Origin: Methylobacterium sp. 2A
Lineage (GTDB): Bacteria > Pseudomonadota > Alphaproteobacteria > Rhizobiales > Beijerinckiaceae
Length of the DNA stretch: 64,000 bases
Direction of reading: 5' to 3'
Assembly (NCBI RefSeq): GCF_009806555.1
Contig: NZ_VUOK01000036.1
Span: 1 to 64,000 of the forward strand
The first letter of the stretch is position 1, and every line of letters starts with the position of its first letter. Positions 37,878 through 47,322 of the stretch are shown piece by piece. The notes beneath the pieces were generated by a model, which saw only the letters and a program-made list of their open reading frames with translations, did no database searches and was not told where the DNA came from. The position numbers and the translations under genes were made by a program.

Positions 37878-38993
37878 GCGGACCGCCTCGACGATCCAGT
37901 CCACGGCCGCCGCTAGCGCCGCCCGCTCGTCCTGCCCTGCGGCGAGCGCTCCCTCGTAGGCCGTGATCTGCCCGTCCGCGCTGGTCCCCTCCGCAACGAT
38001 GGCCCTGGCACGGGCGACATCGGCAGCGCACCCAAGGGCATCCGCATCCTCCTCCACCAGGGCGAGAACGGCCTCCAGCGCCTCGGGGAACGGCACCGCC
38101 TCGCCCCGCGCCTCGTCGATCAGCGTGGCCCGCACGCCGCTATGCTGGGCGCGCCACAGATTCTCCGAGGCCAGCGCCCGCGAGACGCCGTCGAGCCCGG
38201 CATGAAGGTCCGGCCGGCGCACGCAGAGCCGCACGAGGCAGCGGAACAGGGCGGCGATGCAGAGCGAATCGTCGAGCCGCGTGCAGGCATCGGCGATGCG
38301 CAGTTCCAGGGTCGGGAACTTGATCGAGGGGCGCAGCGACCACCACAGGAAGCTCGCATCGGCGATGGCGCCCGAGCGGGTCATGATGTCCACGAACCGC
38401 GCATGGGCGGCCGAGTCCGAAAAAATCTCCGGCAGGCCGGTGCGGGGCAATTCGCCGAACACGCTGAGCCGGTAGGCCATCAGCCCGGTCGCCTCCCCCT
38501 GCCAGAACGGCGAGGAGGCCGAGAGGGCGAGCAGCAGCGGCTGGAACGGCAGGAGCCGGTTCATCAGGTCGATGCGGGCCTCCGGATCCGGCACCTCGAC
38601 ATGGACATGCATCCCGCAGATCAGCGCCCGCCGGGCCGCGATGCCGACATCCGACAGGATGCCCTGGTAGCGTTCCCCGTCGGTGGCGGTCTGGCGCGAC
38701 CAGCGGGCCAGGGGATGGGTGCCGCAGGCGAGCAGCCTCAGACCGTTCTCCGCCGCGATCCCGGCGAGCTGCGCCCGCTGGCCCCCGAGGTTTTCCCGGG
38801 CCGCGGCGGCCTCGGTGAGCGGCGGCGTGCAGACCTCGACCTGCGCGGCCACCAACTCGCGCCCGGTCTCGGGCAGCTCCGCCTTCACCCGCGCATGGAA
38901 GGCCGCGAGGTCGCCGCGTGGCGTCCCGCGGGTCTCGGCATCGGCGAGGAAGTATTCCTCCTCGATGCCGAAGCGGTAGCTGTGGGCGCTCAT
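37875..38993 (-). CDS. ybdK: Carboxylate-amine ligase (YbdK family)
   Basis: A 372-residue member of the GCS2 family of weak gamma-glutamyl ligases. Signatures are FGIEEEYFLAD, AAQVEVCTPP, MHVHVEVPD and FPTLELRIADACTRLDD. It is predicted to join a carboxylate to an amine using ATP, but the natural substrates are not known. Length matches. It converges on the TonB receptor with a gap of about 16 bases. Confidence 0.92.
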   Translation of the reverse strand: MSAHSYRFGIEEEYFLADAETRGTPRGDLAAFHARVKAELPETGRELVAAQVEVCTPPLTEAAAARENLGGQRAQLAGIAAENGLRLLACGTHPLARWSRQTATDGERYQGILSDVGIAARRALICGMHVHVEVPDPEARIDLMNRLLPFQPLLLALSASSPFWQGEATGLMAYRLSVFGELPRTGLPEIFSDSAAHARFVDIMTRSGAIADASFLWWSLRPSIKFPTLELRIADACTRLDDSLCIAALFRCLVRLCVRRPDLHAGLDGVSRALASENLWRAQHSGVRATLIDEARGEAVPFPEALEAVLALVEEDADALGCAADVARARAIVAEGTSADGQITAYEGALAAGQDERAALAAAVDWIVEAVR

Positions 38994-39050
38994 CGTGATC
39001 TCCGCAAACGCGACGCGTGCGGCAACGCGCCGGCCCAGGCGAAGGTGCCC

Positions 39051-39461
39051 TCAGCCCGCCCGCAGCGCCCCGCCCACCAGCCAGGCCGGATCGAACCAGC
39101 GATCCGCCTCGCCGTCATAGGGCAGGCGCGTGATGTCCCAGTTCTGGATGTACTTGGCGTAGACGTTCCACACCGCGATCCCGCCGCCCACGAAGATCCG
39201 CCGGCCCGGATAGCGCTTGAGCACCTGCTCCGGGTCCTCGTGGCTGCGGATCACGTCGATGGTGCGGTCCTTGAAGGCGAAGTCGGGGACCGAGGCCACG
39301 GTCTTCGGCCCGGCGATCAGCACGTGGCCCATGGTCAGCGCGAAGAAGCGCGTCACGTCCTCCACGAACAGCGGGTCGGTGTTGCCCTCCCAGGGCAGGT
39401 GCCCGTTCAGGCCGAGCTGGCCGCGCAGGCCGATCGCACAGATGCAGCGGACGTCGATCAT
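39051..39461 (-). CDS. Short dihydrofolate-reductase-like protein
   Basis: A 136-residue protein with dihydrofolate reductase signatures: an N-terminal strand and loop CAIGLRGQLGLNGHLPWEG (LPW at 22-24), RRIFVGGGIAVWNVYAK with GGG at 92-94, and ITRLPYDGEADRWFD near the C terminus. Bacterial DHFRs are about 160 residues; this one ends soon after the FD motif, so the C-terminal strand hairpin seems absent. The residue before PW fits, but the usual acidic active-site residue position is ambiguous. The ATG at 39461 follows a GGGA site. A real reduced enzyme or a degraded copy are both possible. Confidence 0.75.
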   Translation of the reverse strand: MIDVRCICAIGLRGQLGLNGHLPWEGNTDPLFVEDVTRFFALTMGHVLIAGPKTVASVPDFAFKDRTIDVIRSHEDPEQVLKRYPGRRIFVGGGIAVWNVYAKYIQNWDITRLPYDGEADRWFDPAWLVGGALRAG

Positions 39462-39495
39462 CGTAAATCCCAAACCCCGCGGGCCCCGGACCCCT

Positions 39496-39579
39496 TTAGA
39501 GCTCCTCACAAAACTCCCGAGCACCGGATATTTCCCTCTGGCCGCGACAGCGCAGCGGGAGTTTTGTGAGAGGCTCTTA
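39496..39579. repeat. Palindromic element, family A copy 2
   Basis: Inverted arms CTCACAAAACTCCC and GGGAGTTTTGTGAG are near-perfect over about 23 bases and match copy 1 at 3001-3085. The last three bases of the element are the TAA stop codon of the SDR gene on the minus strand. Confidence 0.85.
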
Positions 39580-40326
39580 CTCGGGTGCGCGGAACCGCAG
39601 CACCCGGTCGGTGGGGAAATCGTAGAGCGCGCCGGTCTCGGTCCAGTCCGGGCCTGCGAGGCGCACGAAATGGGGCGCGAGCTCCTCCGGCGTCCGCAGC
39701 GTCTCGGGATCCTCGCCCGGCATCGCCGAGCGGCGCATGCCCGTTCGCAGGGGACCCGGGTTGACGAGCATCGCCCGGATGGCCGTGTTCTCGTTCTCGG
39801 CCGCGTAGGTGCGCACCAGGGCCTCCAGCGCGGCCTTGGAGACCGAATACGGTCCCCAGTAGGGCCGGCACTTCGAGGCCGCCCCCGAGGAGACGAAGAT
39901 CGCCCGTCCGGCATCCGACATGCGCAGCAGCGGATCCAGCGAGCGGATCAGGCGCCAGTTGGCGGTGACGTTCACGTCCATCACCTGCGCCCAGATCTTC
40001 GGGGTGATGTGGCCGATCGGCATGAGCGCGCCGAGGATGCCGGCATTGGCAATCAGGATGTCGAGCCGCTTCCACCGCTCGTTGATCGCCGCGCCGAGGC
40101 GGTCGATCGCCTCGTAATCGGCGAGGTCGAAGGGCACGAGGGTCGCGCTGGAGCCCGCGGCGCGGATCGCGTCGTCCAGTTCCTCCAGGGCGCCGACCGT
40201 GCGGGCGACCGCGATGACATGCGCGCCGGCCCCGGCCAGCGCCAGCGCGGCGGCGCGCCCGATCCCGCGGGATGCGCCGGTAACGACCGCGACGCGGCCT
40301 TCCAAGGGTCTCTGAGATTCAGCCAT
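39577..40326 (-). CDS. Short-chain dehydrogenase/reductase
   Basis: A 249-residue SDR with TGASRGIG (cofactor), NAG, and the catalytic YSVSK with SSGAAS. A typical cytoplasmic NAD(P)-dependent oxidoreductase of unknown substrate. Its stop codon falls inside the palindromic element, so the original 3' end may have been altered by the element. A family-C repeat lies 45 bases upstream of its start. Confidence 0.92.
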   Translation of the reverse strand: MAESQRPLEGRVAVVTGASRGIGRAAALALAGAGAHVIAVARTVGALEELDDAIRAAGSSATLVPFDLADYEAIDRLGAAINERWKRLDILIANAGILGALMPIGHITPKIWAQVMDVNVTANWRLIRSLDPLLRMSDAGRAIFVSSGAASKCRPYWGPYSVSKAALEALVRTYAAENENTAIRAMLVNPGPLRTGMRRSAMPGEDPETLRTPEELAPHFVRLAGPDWTETGALYDFPTDRVLRFRAPE

Positions 40327-40372
40327 GCGCAGGACCTAGCGCATTCTCACCCGAAGGGTCGAGGAATCGGTT

Positions 40373-40475
40373 TCAAAAGGTCCGGGACCTTTTGCGGGTG
40401 CAGGGTGGAACCCTGCAAGGACCCAGGGGCGCTGCCCCTGGACCCCGCCAAAGGGCTCGCCCTTTGGGAACCCGA
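40373..40475. repeat. Multi-hairpin repeat, family C copy 1
   Basis: Four hairpins follow in series: AAAAGGTCC/GGACCTTTT, GCAGGG/CCCTGC, CAGGGGC/GCCCCTG and CCAAAGGGC/GCCCTTTGG. It matches, in inverted orientation, a copy at 49133-49241. This GC-rich style of hairpin array is common between genes in Methylobacterium-type genomes. It lies between purF and the SDR gene. Confidence 0.75.
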
Positions 40476-40479
40476 AACC

Positions 40480-41949
40480 TCAGTCCGCCTCGGCCAGCAT
40501 GGCGAAGCGCTTCGGGCCGGCGATGGAGAGATCGGTCAGGCCGGTCGGGTACTCGCCCGTGAAGCAATGGTCGGTGTATTGCGGGCAGGCCGCATTCCGC
40601 TCGTCCTCACCCATCGCCCGGTAGAGGCCCGGGATCGACAGGAACGCCAGCGAATCCGCCCCGATATACTTGCGCATGCCTTCCAGGTCGTGGGTCGCGG
40701 CGAGGAGCTTCTCCCGCTCCGGCGTGTCGATCCCGTAGAAATCCGGGTAGGTGATCGGCGGCGAGGCGATCCGGAAATGCACCTCCGCGGCGCCGGCCTC
40801 GCGCATCATGCGCACGATCTTCACCGAGGTCGTGCCGCGGACCAAGCTGTCATCGACGAGGACGATGCTCTTGCCCTCGATCGCCGCGCGGTTGGCCGAG
40901 TGCTTCATCCGCACGCCGAGTTCGCGCACCGACTGGGTCGGCTGGATGAAGGTCCGCCCGACATAGTGGTTGCGGATGATCCCCATCTCGAAGGGCAGGC
41001 CGGTCTCCTGCGCGAAGCCGAGCGCCGCCGGCACGCCGGAATCCGGCACCGGAACCACGACGTCGGCGGCGACCGGCGCCTCGCGGGCGAGTTCCCGGCC
41101 GATCGCCTTGCGCACGCCGTAGACGCTCTTGCCGTTCACCACGGAATCCGGCCGGGCGAAATAGATGTACTCGAAGATGCAGGGCCGCATCGGCGCGGCG
41201 TCGGCGAAGCGGATCGACTCGATCCCCTCCTCGGAGATCACCACGATCTCGCCGTTCTCGATGTCGCGCACGAACCGGGCGCCGATGATGTCGAGCGCGC
41301 AGGTCTCGGAGGCCAGCATGTAGCGGCCGTCGAGCTCGCCGAGCACCAGCGGGCGGATGCCCAGCGGGTCGCGGGCGCCGATCAGCTTCTTGTTGGTGAG
41401 CGCCACGATCGCGTAGGCGCCCTGGATCGCCTGCAGGGCGTCGATGAATCGCTCGATGATCCGCGGCTTCCGCGAGCGGGCCGCGAGGTGGAGGATCACC
41501 TCGGTGTCGGAGGTCGATTGCGTGATCGCGCCGTCGCGCACGAGGTCGCGGCGGATCGACAGGGCGTTGGTGAGGTTGCCGTTATGGGCGACCGCGAGCC
41601 CGCCGCTGGCGAGTTCCGCGAAGAGCGGCTGCACGTTGCGCAGGATCGTCCCGCCGGTGGTCGAGTAGCGCACGTGGCCGATCGCGGCGCGGCCCTTGAG
41701 GCGGGCGATGGTGTCGCCGTCCGAGAAGGAATCGCCCACGAGGCCGGGGCGCCGCTCGGAATGGAACACCGAGCCGTCGAAGGAGACGATGCCGGCCGCC
41801 TCCTGGCCGCGGTGCTGCAGGGCGTGCAGGCCGAGCGCCACGATGGCCGAGGCCTCCGGGTGCCCGAAGATGCCGAAGACGCCGCATTCCTCGCGGAGCG
41901 TGTCGCCGTCGAGATCGAAATCGGCGCTGGGATTGGTGGCGTGTGACAT
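40480..41949 (-). CDS. purF: Amidophosphoribosyltransferase
   Basis: PurF catalyses the first step of purine synthesis, transferring glutamine nitrogen to PRPP. After a short propeptide (about 20 residues) the nucleophile is the Cys in EECGVFGIFG. The PRPP loop is SIVLVDDSLVRGTTSVKIV. An Fe-S-type cysteine set seems likely but is not clearly placed. I chose MSHATNPSAD at 41949; a start five codons upstream is possible. It follows cvpA on the same strand, as in other bacteria. Confidence 0.95.
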   Translation of the reverse strand: MSHATNPSADFDLDGDTLREECGVFGIFGHPEASAIVALGLHALQHRGQEAAGIVSFDGSVFHSERRPGLVGDSFSDGDTIARLKGRAAIGHVRYSTTGGTILRNVQPLFAELASGGLAVAHNGNLTNALSIRRDLVRDGAITQSTSDTEVILHLAARSRKPRIIERFIDALQAIQGAYAIVALTNKKLIGARDPLGIRPLVLGELDGRYMLASETCALDIIGARFVRDIENGEIVVISEEGIESIRFADAAPMRPCIFEYIYFARPDSVVNGKSVYGVRKAIGRELAREAPVAADVVVPVPDSGVPAALGFAQETGLPFEMGIIRNHYVGRTFIQPTQSVRELGVRMKHSANRAAIEGKSIVLVDDSLVRGTTSVKIVRMMREAGAAEVHFRIASPPITYPDFYGIDTPEREKLLAATHDLEGMRKYIGADSLAFLSIPGLYRAMGEDERNAACPQYTDHCFTGEYPTGLTDLSIAGPKRFAMLAEAD

Positions 41950-42080
41950 GCGGCGGTCGATCACTCACGAGTCCCGGCGGCGACGGGCCGGCGCGCCGGT
42001 CGTCGCGGATACGATCCGTTCGCTACCGGACCCGTTATCTAGGCGTTCCACGCGCGTCGGCCTACGGCGAATACCGCAGA

Positions 42081-42689
42081 TCAGCGTCGCGTCGGGCTCG
42101 GCGCGGTCTCGGTGCGGCGCTGGGGCGCCGGGTCGGTCTCGGCGGGGGCGTCGGCCGCCTCGTTGGGCGGCGTGAGGGCCTTCGGCTTCTTGAACTGCTT
42201 CAGGAAGCCTTCCGGGTTCTCGGGCAGCTGCGCCACCAGGGCGTCGCCGGACTTTTCCAGCATCGGGCGCGTGCGCGCCTGCGCGGCCCAGTCCGGCACC
42301 TTGCCCTGGACCAGCCAGGACAGGAACACCCAGCCGATCACGCAGATCAGGAAGCCGCGGGCCGCCCCGAACAGGAAGCCGAGGGAGCGATCCACCGCGC
42401 CGATCCGCGAATCGAGCACCACGTCCGAGATCTTCACCGTGATGAGCGAGACGACGATCAGCGTGCCGAGGAAAATCGCCGCGATCGAGGCGACCAGCGC
42501 CACGGTGTCGCTGTTCACGTGCTGCTTCACGGTGGGCAGGAGCATCGGATAGAGCGTCCAGGCGACCGCGGCCGCCGCCACCCAGGCGACGATCGCCAGC
42601 ACCTCGCGCGTGACGCCGCGCACGGCCGCGAGCAACGCGGAAACCGCGACGATGCCGAGCACGACGAGATCCAGGACGGTAAACGGCAT
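42081..42689 (-). CDS. cvpA: CvpA family membrane protein
   Basis: A 202-residue inner-membrane protein with four hydrophobic segments (about 4-22, 28-48, 62-85, 100-125) and the CvpA pattern LGFLFGAARGFLICVIGWVFLSW. A Pro-rich hydrophilic tail follows. The family is needed for colicin V production in E. coli and is often linked to purF; its molecular function is unknown. It is the gene upstream of purF. Confidence 0.9.
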   Translation of the reverse strand: MPFTVLDLVVLGIVAVSALLAAVRGVTREVLAIVAWVAAAAVAWTLYPMLLPTVKQHVNSDTVALVASIAAIFLGTLIVVSLITVKISDVVLDSRIGAVDRSLGFLFGAARGFLICVIGWVFLSWLVQGKVPDWAAQARTRPMLEKSGDALVAQLPENPEGFLKQFKKPKALTPPNEAADAPAETDPAPQRRTETAPSPTRR

Positions 42690-42966
42690 CGTTATGCTTT
42701 TGGTACCCGAGGGGATGGCGCGTTGCCCGTGCGGCTCCCCCGGACCGCGGTGGATTTATACCAAGCCCGACCTCGGCCGTCACCCTGGCGCACGGTCCTC
42801 GGCCGAACCCTGTGCCGTCCATGCATCAGCGGGGGGCTTCGGCCTTGCCCCACCCGGTATGCAAGCCAGCCCACGGGTGGCTTGGCTCCACGAAGAACCC
42901 GCCCCGGTGTATGGGTCCGGCTTGTGCTTCCGGAAGCCCGGTGGCGAACGGACGGAGACGGTCTGC

Positions 42967-44061
42967 GTGGCCGAGGCCAGACCAGCGACGGAGATGGGCG
43001 CCCACGGCGCCCGGCTGACGATCGACCTCGGGGCGATCGCGGCGAACTGGCGGTCTCTCGCCGCCCGCGGCCCGGGATCCGCCTGCGCCGCCGTGGTGAA
43101 GGCCGACGCCTATGGCTGCGGCATCGGCCAGGTCGGCCCGGCCCTCTGGGCGGCCGGATGCCGGACGTTCTTCGTCGCCCATTTGTCCGAAGGAATCGCG
43201 GCCCGCGCCGCCCTGCCGGAGGCCGAGATCTACATCCTGAACGGCCTGCCCCCGGGCGCAGCCGAAGCCTTCGCGGCGCATGGGCTGCGCCCCGTTCTCG
43301 GCAGCGTCGAGGAGCTGTCGGAATGGGCGGCGCTCTCGGCCGGCCGCCTGCCGGCGGCGCTCCACGTCGATACCGGCATGAACCGGCTGGGCCTGCCGGT
43401 GCTGGAGGCGTTGGACCTCGCGGGCGACGCGCGCATCGCCGCGGCCGGGATCGACCTGCTCCTCAGCCACTTCGTCAGCGCCGAGAAGCCGGAGGATCCG
43501 GTCAATGCGCGGCAGATCGCCGATTTCGCCCGCGTCCGGGCGGCCTATCCCGGGATCCGGGCCTCGCTGGCGAACTCGTCGGGGGCCTTCCTCGACGGTG
43601 CCCGGCACGACCTCCTGCGGCCGGGCTACGCCCTGTTCGGCGGCAATCCGACGCCGGGGGCCGCCAACCCGATGCGCCCGGTGGTGCGGCTGGAGGCGCT
43701 GATCGCGCAGGTGCGCGACGTCGAGGCCGGAGCGACCGCGGGCTATAACGGCCGCTGGACCGCCCCCCGGCCGAGCCGGCTCGCCACGCTCTCCCTCGGC
43801 TACGCCGACGGATTCCCCCGGGCGATCAGCGGACGGGGCCAAGCGCTGGTCGGCGGCGTGCCCTGCCCGATTCTCGGCCTCGTCTCGATGGATCTCATCA
43901 TCCTCGATGTGACCGACGCGCCAGCGGCCCGGCGGGGGGCTACGGCGGTCCTGATCGGCGACGACCTCGACATCGATAGGGTCGGGCGATCCGCCGGCAC
44001 GATCGGCTACGAGATCCTGACCGGGCTGGGTTCTCGTTATGTTCGAACCTATGTAGACTGA
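42967..44061 (+). CDS. alr: Alanine racemase
   Basis: A 364-residue PLP enzyme that interconverts L- and D-alanine for peptidoglycan. The PLP lysine is in AAVVKADAYGCG at 45, and the second catalytic Tyr is near 279 in LSLGYADGFPR. GTG at 42967 is chosen for its GGAG site; ATG at 42994 is an alternative. It is followed by radA after 45 bases, as in other Hyphomicrobiales, and divergent from cvpA. Confidence 0.94.
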   Translation: MAEARPATEMGAHGARLTIDLGAIAANWRSLAARGPGSACAAVVKADAYGCGIGQVGPALWAAGCRTFFVAHLSEGIAARAALPEAEIYILNGLPPGAAEAFAAHGLRPVLGSVEELSEWAALSAGRLPAALHVDTGMNRLGLPVLEALDLAGDARIAAAGIDLLLSHFVSAEKPEDPVNARQIADFARVRAAYPGIRASLANSSGAFLDGARHDLLRPGYALFGGNPTPGAANPMRPVVRLEALIAQVRDVEAGATAGYNGRWTAPRPSRLATLSLGYADGFPRAISGRGQALVGGVPCPILGLVSMDLIILDVTDAPAARRGATAVLIGDDLDIDRVGRSAGTIGYEILTGLGSRYVRTYVD

Positions 44062-44106
44062 CCCGATTCTTCCCTGGAACGCCGGCCGGCCGGCGCTCGG
44101 ACCCGC

Positions 44107-45543
44107 ATGGCCAAGATCCATCAGACCTTCGTCTGTCAGTCCTGCGGGGCGGTCTACAACCGCTGGCGCGGGCGCTGCGAGGCCTGCAACGGCTGGAACA
44201 CGATCGTCGAGGAGGCGCCCTCCGCCTCCGGCCAGTCCGGCCCGGCCGCCACCCGGCCGTCGCGCAACCGCGGCCGGGTGTTTCCCCTCGAAGGCCTGAC
44301 CGGCGAGGCCAAGGAGGCGCCGCGCATCCCCTCGGGGATCGGCGAGCTCGACCGGGTGACCGGCGGCGGCTTCGTGCGCGGCTCGGTGATCCTGCTCGGC
44401 GGCGATCCCGGGATCGGCAAGTCGACCCTGCTGATGCAGTCCTCCGCCGCCATGGCGGGGACGGGCGAGCGGGTCGCCTACATCTCGGGCGAGGAGGCGG
44501 TGGGGCAGGTGCGCCTGCGGGCCGAGCGGCTGGGCCTGAGCGACCGCCCGGTCCAGCTCGCCGCCGAGACCAATGTCGAGGACATCGTCGAGACCCTGAG
44601 CCAGGGCCGCCCGCCAGCGCTCGCCATCATCGACTCGATCCAGACCATGTGGACCGAGACGGTGGAATCGGCCCCCGGCACGGTCACGCAGGTGCGTTCC
44701 TCGGCGCAGGCGCTGATCCGCTTCGCCAAGACCACCGGAACGGCGGTGATCCTGGTCGGCCACGTCACCAAGGACGGGCAGATCGCGGGCCCCCGGGTGG
44801 TCGAGCACATGGTCGACGCGGTCGCCTCCTTCGAGGGCGACCAGGGCCACCATTTCCGCATCCTGCGCGCCGTGAAGAACCGGTTCGGGCCGACCGACGA
44901 GATCGGCGTGTTCGAGATGACCGATGCGGGCCTGAGCGAGGTGCCGAACCCCTCGGCCCTGTTCCTGGCGGGGCGCGACCAGCAGGCGGCCGGCACCGCG
45001 GTCTTCGCCGGCATGGAGGGCACCCGGCCGCTGCTCGTCGAGATCCAGGCGCTGGTGGCGCCCTCCTCGCTCGGCATGCCGCGCCGCGCGGTGGTGGGCT
45101 GGGATCCGAACCGGCTGTCGATGGTGCTCGCCGTGCTGGAGGCCCATGGCGGCATCCGGCTCGGCAGCCACGACGTCTATCTGAACGTGGCCGGCGGCCT
45201 GCGCATCACCGAGCCGGCGGCGGACCTCGCGGTTGCGGCCGCCCTGGTCTCGTCCCTGTCGGGGGCCGTGCTGCCGCCGGAGACGGTCTATTTCGGCGAG
45301 ATCGGCCTGTCGGGGGCGATCCGGCCGGTCGCCCAGGCGGGCTCCCGGCTGAAGGAGGCCCAGAAACTCGGCTTCGCGAAGGCGCTGATCCCGCAGGGCC
45401 GCGGCGAGGGCGAGAAGGCGCTGTCCGTCGAAACGCTGCGCCACATCGCCGATCTGGTGGCGGGGATCAGCGCCGGGGCGCCGCGCAGGGGATCCGGGCA
45501 GCGCGGGCGGGCGCCGTCGCGCTACGCCGACGAGGAGGTCTGA
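44107..45543 (+). CDS. radA: DNA repair protein RadA
   Basis: A 478-residue branch-migration ATPase acting in recombination repair. It has a zinc finger (Cys 10, 13, 24, 27), Walker A GGDPGIGKST (about 98-107), the RadA-specific KNRFG motif (about 257-261) and a C-terminal Lon-protease-like domain without catalytic residues. Length is normal. Confidence 0.96.
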   Translation: MAKIHQTFVCQSCGAVYNRWRGRCEACNGWNTIVEEAPSASGQSGPAATRPSRNRGRVFPLEGLTGEAKEAPRIPSGIGELDRVTGGGFVRGSVILLGGDPGIGKSTLLMQSSAAMAGTGERVAYISGEEAVGQVRLRAERLGLSDRPVQLAAETNVEDIVETLSQGRPPALAIIDSIQTMWTETVESAPGTVTQVRSSAQALIRFAKTTGTAVILVGHVTKDGQIAGPRVVEHMVDAVASFEGDQGHHFRILRAVKNRFGPTDEIGVFEMTDAGLSEVPNPSALFLAGRDQQAAGTAVFAGMEGTRPLLVEIQALVAPSSLGMPRRAVVGWDPNRLSMVLAVLEAHGGIRLGSHDVYLNVAGGLRITEPAADLAVAAALVSSLSGAVLPPETVYFGEIGLSGAIRPVAQAGSRLKEAQKLGFAKALIPQGRGEGEKALSVETLRHIADLVAGISAGAPRRGSGQRGRAPSRYADEEV

Positions 45544-45627
45544 GGCGCCTCGCCCTCAACCGTTCGCGCCCATCCTCCGACGCACAAGGCCCCGGGATCC
45601 CCTGCGCCCCCGCGGAAAAACCTCGGC

Positions 45628-46056
45628 TCAATGGCACCCGCACGAGCCCGAGCCGCAGCCCCCGCCGCCACTGCCCTTGGCGGGCGCATGGCGCACCGTG
45701 TCGCGGTCGAGGCCGCGCTCGGCGAGTTCGGCGAGGTAGGTGTTCCACCGCGTCTCGTATTCGCGACCCAGCGTGTGCAGATAGCCCCAGCCGTAGATGC
45801 CGGTATCGTGCATGTCGTCGAAGCCGAGCTTCACCGCGTAGTTGCCCACCGGCTCCACCGCCAGGATCGCCACGGAGCGCTTGCCGCCGATCACCTTGCG
45901 CTCCAGCGGCGAGTGCCCCTGAACCTCGGCGGACGGGCTCGAGACCCGCAGGTACTCGGCCGGCAGGGCGTAGCGCGCCCCGTCCTCGAAGGCCACGTTG
46001 AGACTCCGCCGGTCCGCCGACAGGCGGATCTCGGTCGGCCATAGATCCTCGCTCAC
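45628..46056 (-). CDS. DUF971 domain protein with Gly/Cys-rich tail
   Basis: A 142-residue protein. Residues 1-110 form a DUF971 domain (the N-terminal-like domain of gamma-butyrobetaine hydroxylase), including [14 protein letters not shown] and [18 protein letters not shown]. The C terminus ends [15 protein letters not shown], a metal-ligand-like tail with three Cys and one His. The gene is divergent from moaA with 81 bases between starts. DUF971 proteins are often near molybdenum-cofactor or Fe-S genes; a metal-trafficking role is inferred. Confidence 0.85.
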   Translation of the reverse strand: MSEDLWPTEIRLSADRRSLNVAFEDGARYALPAEYLRVSSPSAEVQGHSPLERKVIGGKRSVAILAVEPVGNYAVKLGFDDMHDTGIYGWGYLHTLGREYETRWNTYLAELAERGLDRDTVRHAPAKGSGGGGCGSGSCGCH

Positions 46057-46137
46057 AGGTCACACTCCTCACGCAATCCGGGGCTGCGGCCGGGGGCCTG
46101 CTTGCCCGCAACCATTTGGGGCATCATATGCCGGACG

Positions 46138-47190
46138 ATGCTCGATGACAGCTCCCTGACGCCGCAGACCATCGCGGACGGCGCGCCCGCCGGGCCGGCG
46201 CCCCTGATCGACCCGTTCCAGCGGGCGATCTCCTATCTGCGCATCTCGGTGACGGATCGCTGCGACCTGCGCTGCGCCTACTGCATGGCGGAGCACATGC
46301 AGTTCCTGCCCAAGCGCGACCTGCTCACCCTGGAGGAGCTCGACCGGCTCTGCGGCGTGTTCATCGCCCGGGGCGTGCGCAAGCTCCGGATCACCGGCGG
46401 CGAGCCGCTGGTGCGCCGGGACATCATGCACCTGTTCCGCCGCCTCTCCCGCCATCTCGATTCGGGGGCGCTGGAGGAGCTGACGCTGACCACCAACGGC
46501 ACGCAGCTCACCCGCTACGCCGACGAGCTGGCGAGCCTCGGCGTGCGCCGGATCAACGTCTCGCTCGACACGCTCGACCCCGAAAAATTCCGGGCGATCA
46601 CCCGGCGCGGCGACCTCAAGGTGGTGCTGGACGGCATCGCGGCGGCCCGGGCCGCCGGCCTGAAGGTGAAGATCAACGCGGTGGCGCTGCGCGACCTCAA
46701 CGCCGACGAGATCCCCGACATGATCGCCTGGGCCCACGGCCTCGGCATGGACATGACGCTGATCGAGGTGATGCCGCTCGGCGAGATCGAAGCGGACCGG
46801 ACCGATCAGTTCCTGCCCCTGTCGGTCGCCCGGCAGCGGCTGGAGACCCGCTACACGCTCACCCCCCTGCCCGACCGGACCGGCGGCCCGGCGCGCTACG
46901 TGCGGGTCGAGGAGACGGGTGGGAAGCTCGGCTTCATCACGCCGCTGACGCATAATTTCTGCGAGAGCTGCAACCGGGTCCGCCTGACCTGCACCGGCCA
47001 GCTCTACATGTGCCTCGGCCAGGAGGATTCGGCCGATCTCCGGGCGGTGCTGCGCGCCTCGCAGGACGATGCCGTTCTGGCGGCGGCCGTGGTCGAGGCG
47101 ATCACCCGCAAGCCCAAGGGGCACGACTTCGTCATCGAGCGCCAGCGCCCGGCCGCCGTGCCGCGGCACATGAGCGTCACGGGGGGCTGA
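46138..47190 (+). CDS. moaA: GTP 3',8-cyclase (molybdenum cofactor biosynthesis)
   Basis: A 350-residue radical-SAM enzyme that starts Moco synthesis from GTP. N-terminal cluster: Cys 42, 46, 49 ([11 protein letters not shown]). The C-terminal second cluster is [19 protein letters not shown]. The conserved GG C terminus (SVTGG) is present. ATG at 46138 is chosen, since the frame upstream lacks a native motif. No other Moco genes are adjacent. Confidence 0.95.
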   Translation: MLDDSSLTPQTIADGAPAGPAPLIDPFQRAISYLRISVTDRCDLRCAYCMAEHMQFLPKRDLLTLEELDRLCGVFIARGVRKLRITGGEPLVRRDIMHLFRRLSRHLDSGALEELTLTTNGTQLTRYADELASLGVRRINVSLDTLDPEKFRAITRRGDLKVVLDGIAAARAAGLKVKINAVALRDLNADEIPDMIAWAHGLGMDMTLIEVMPLGEIEADRTDQFLPLSVARQRLETRYTLTPLPDRTGGPARYVRVEETGGKLGFITPLTHNFCESCNRVRLTCTGQLYMCLGQEDSADLRAVLRASQDDAVLAAAVVEAITRKPKGHDFVIERQRPAAVPRHMSVTGG

Positions 47191-47322
47191 CCGCGCCCGG
47201 TTCCCGCCGACGGCCCGAACCCCGCCAAGGTGCCCCTCGTCTGGCGAAGAGCGGGCTCCCAGGTTAGGTGTGTGCGGCGCACGCGCCGCGCGGGATCAGC
47301 GCACGACAACCGGGAGCCGCCC

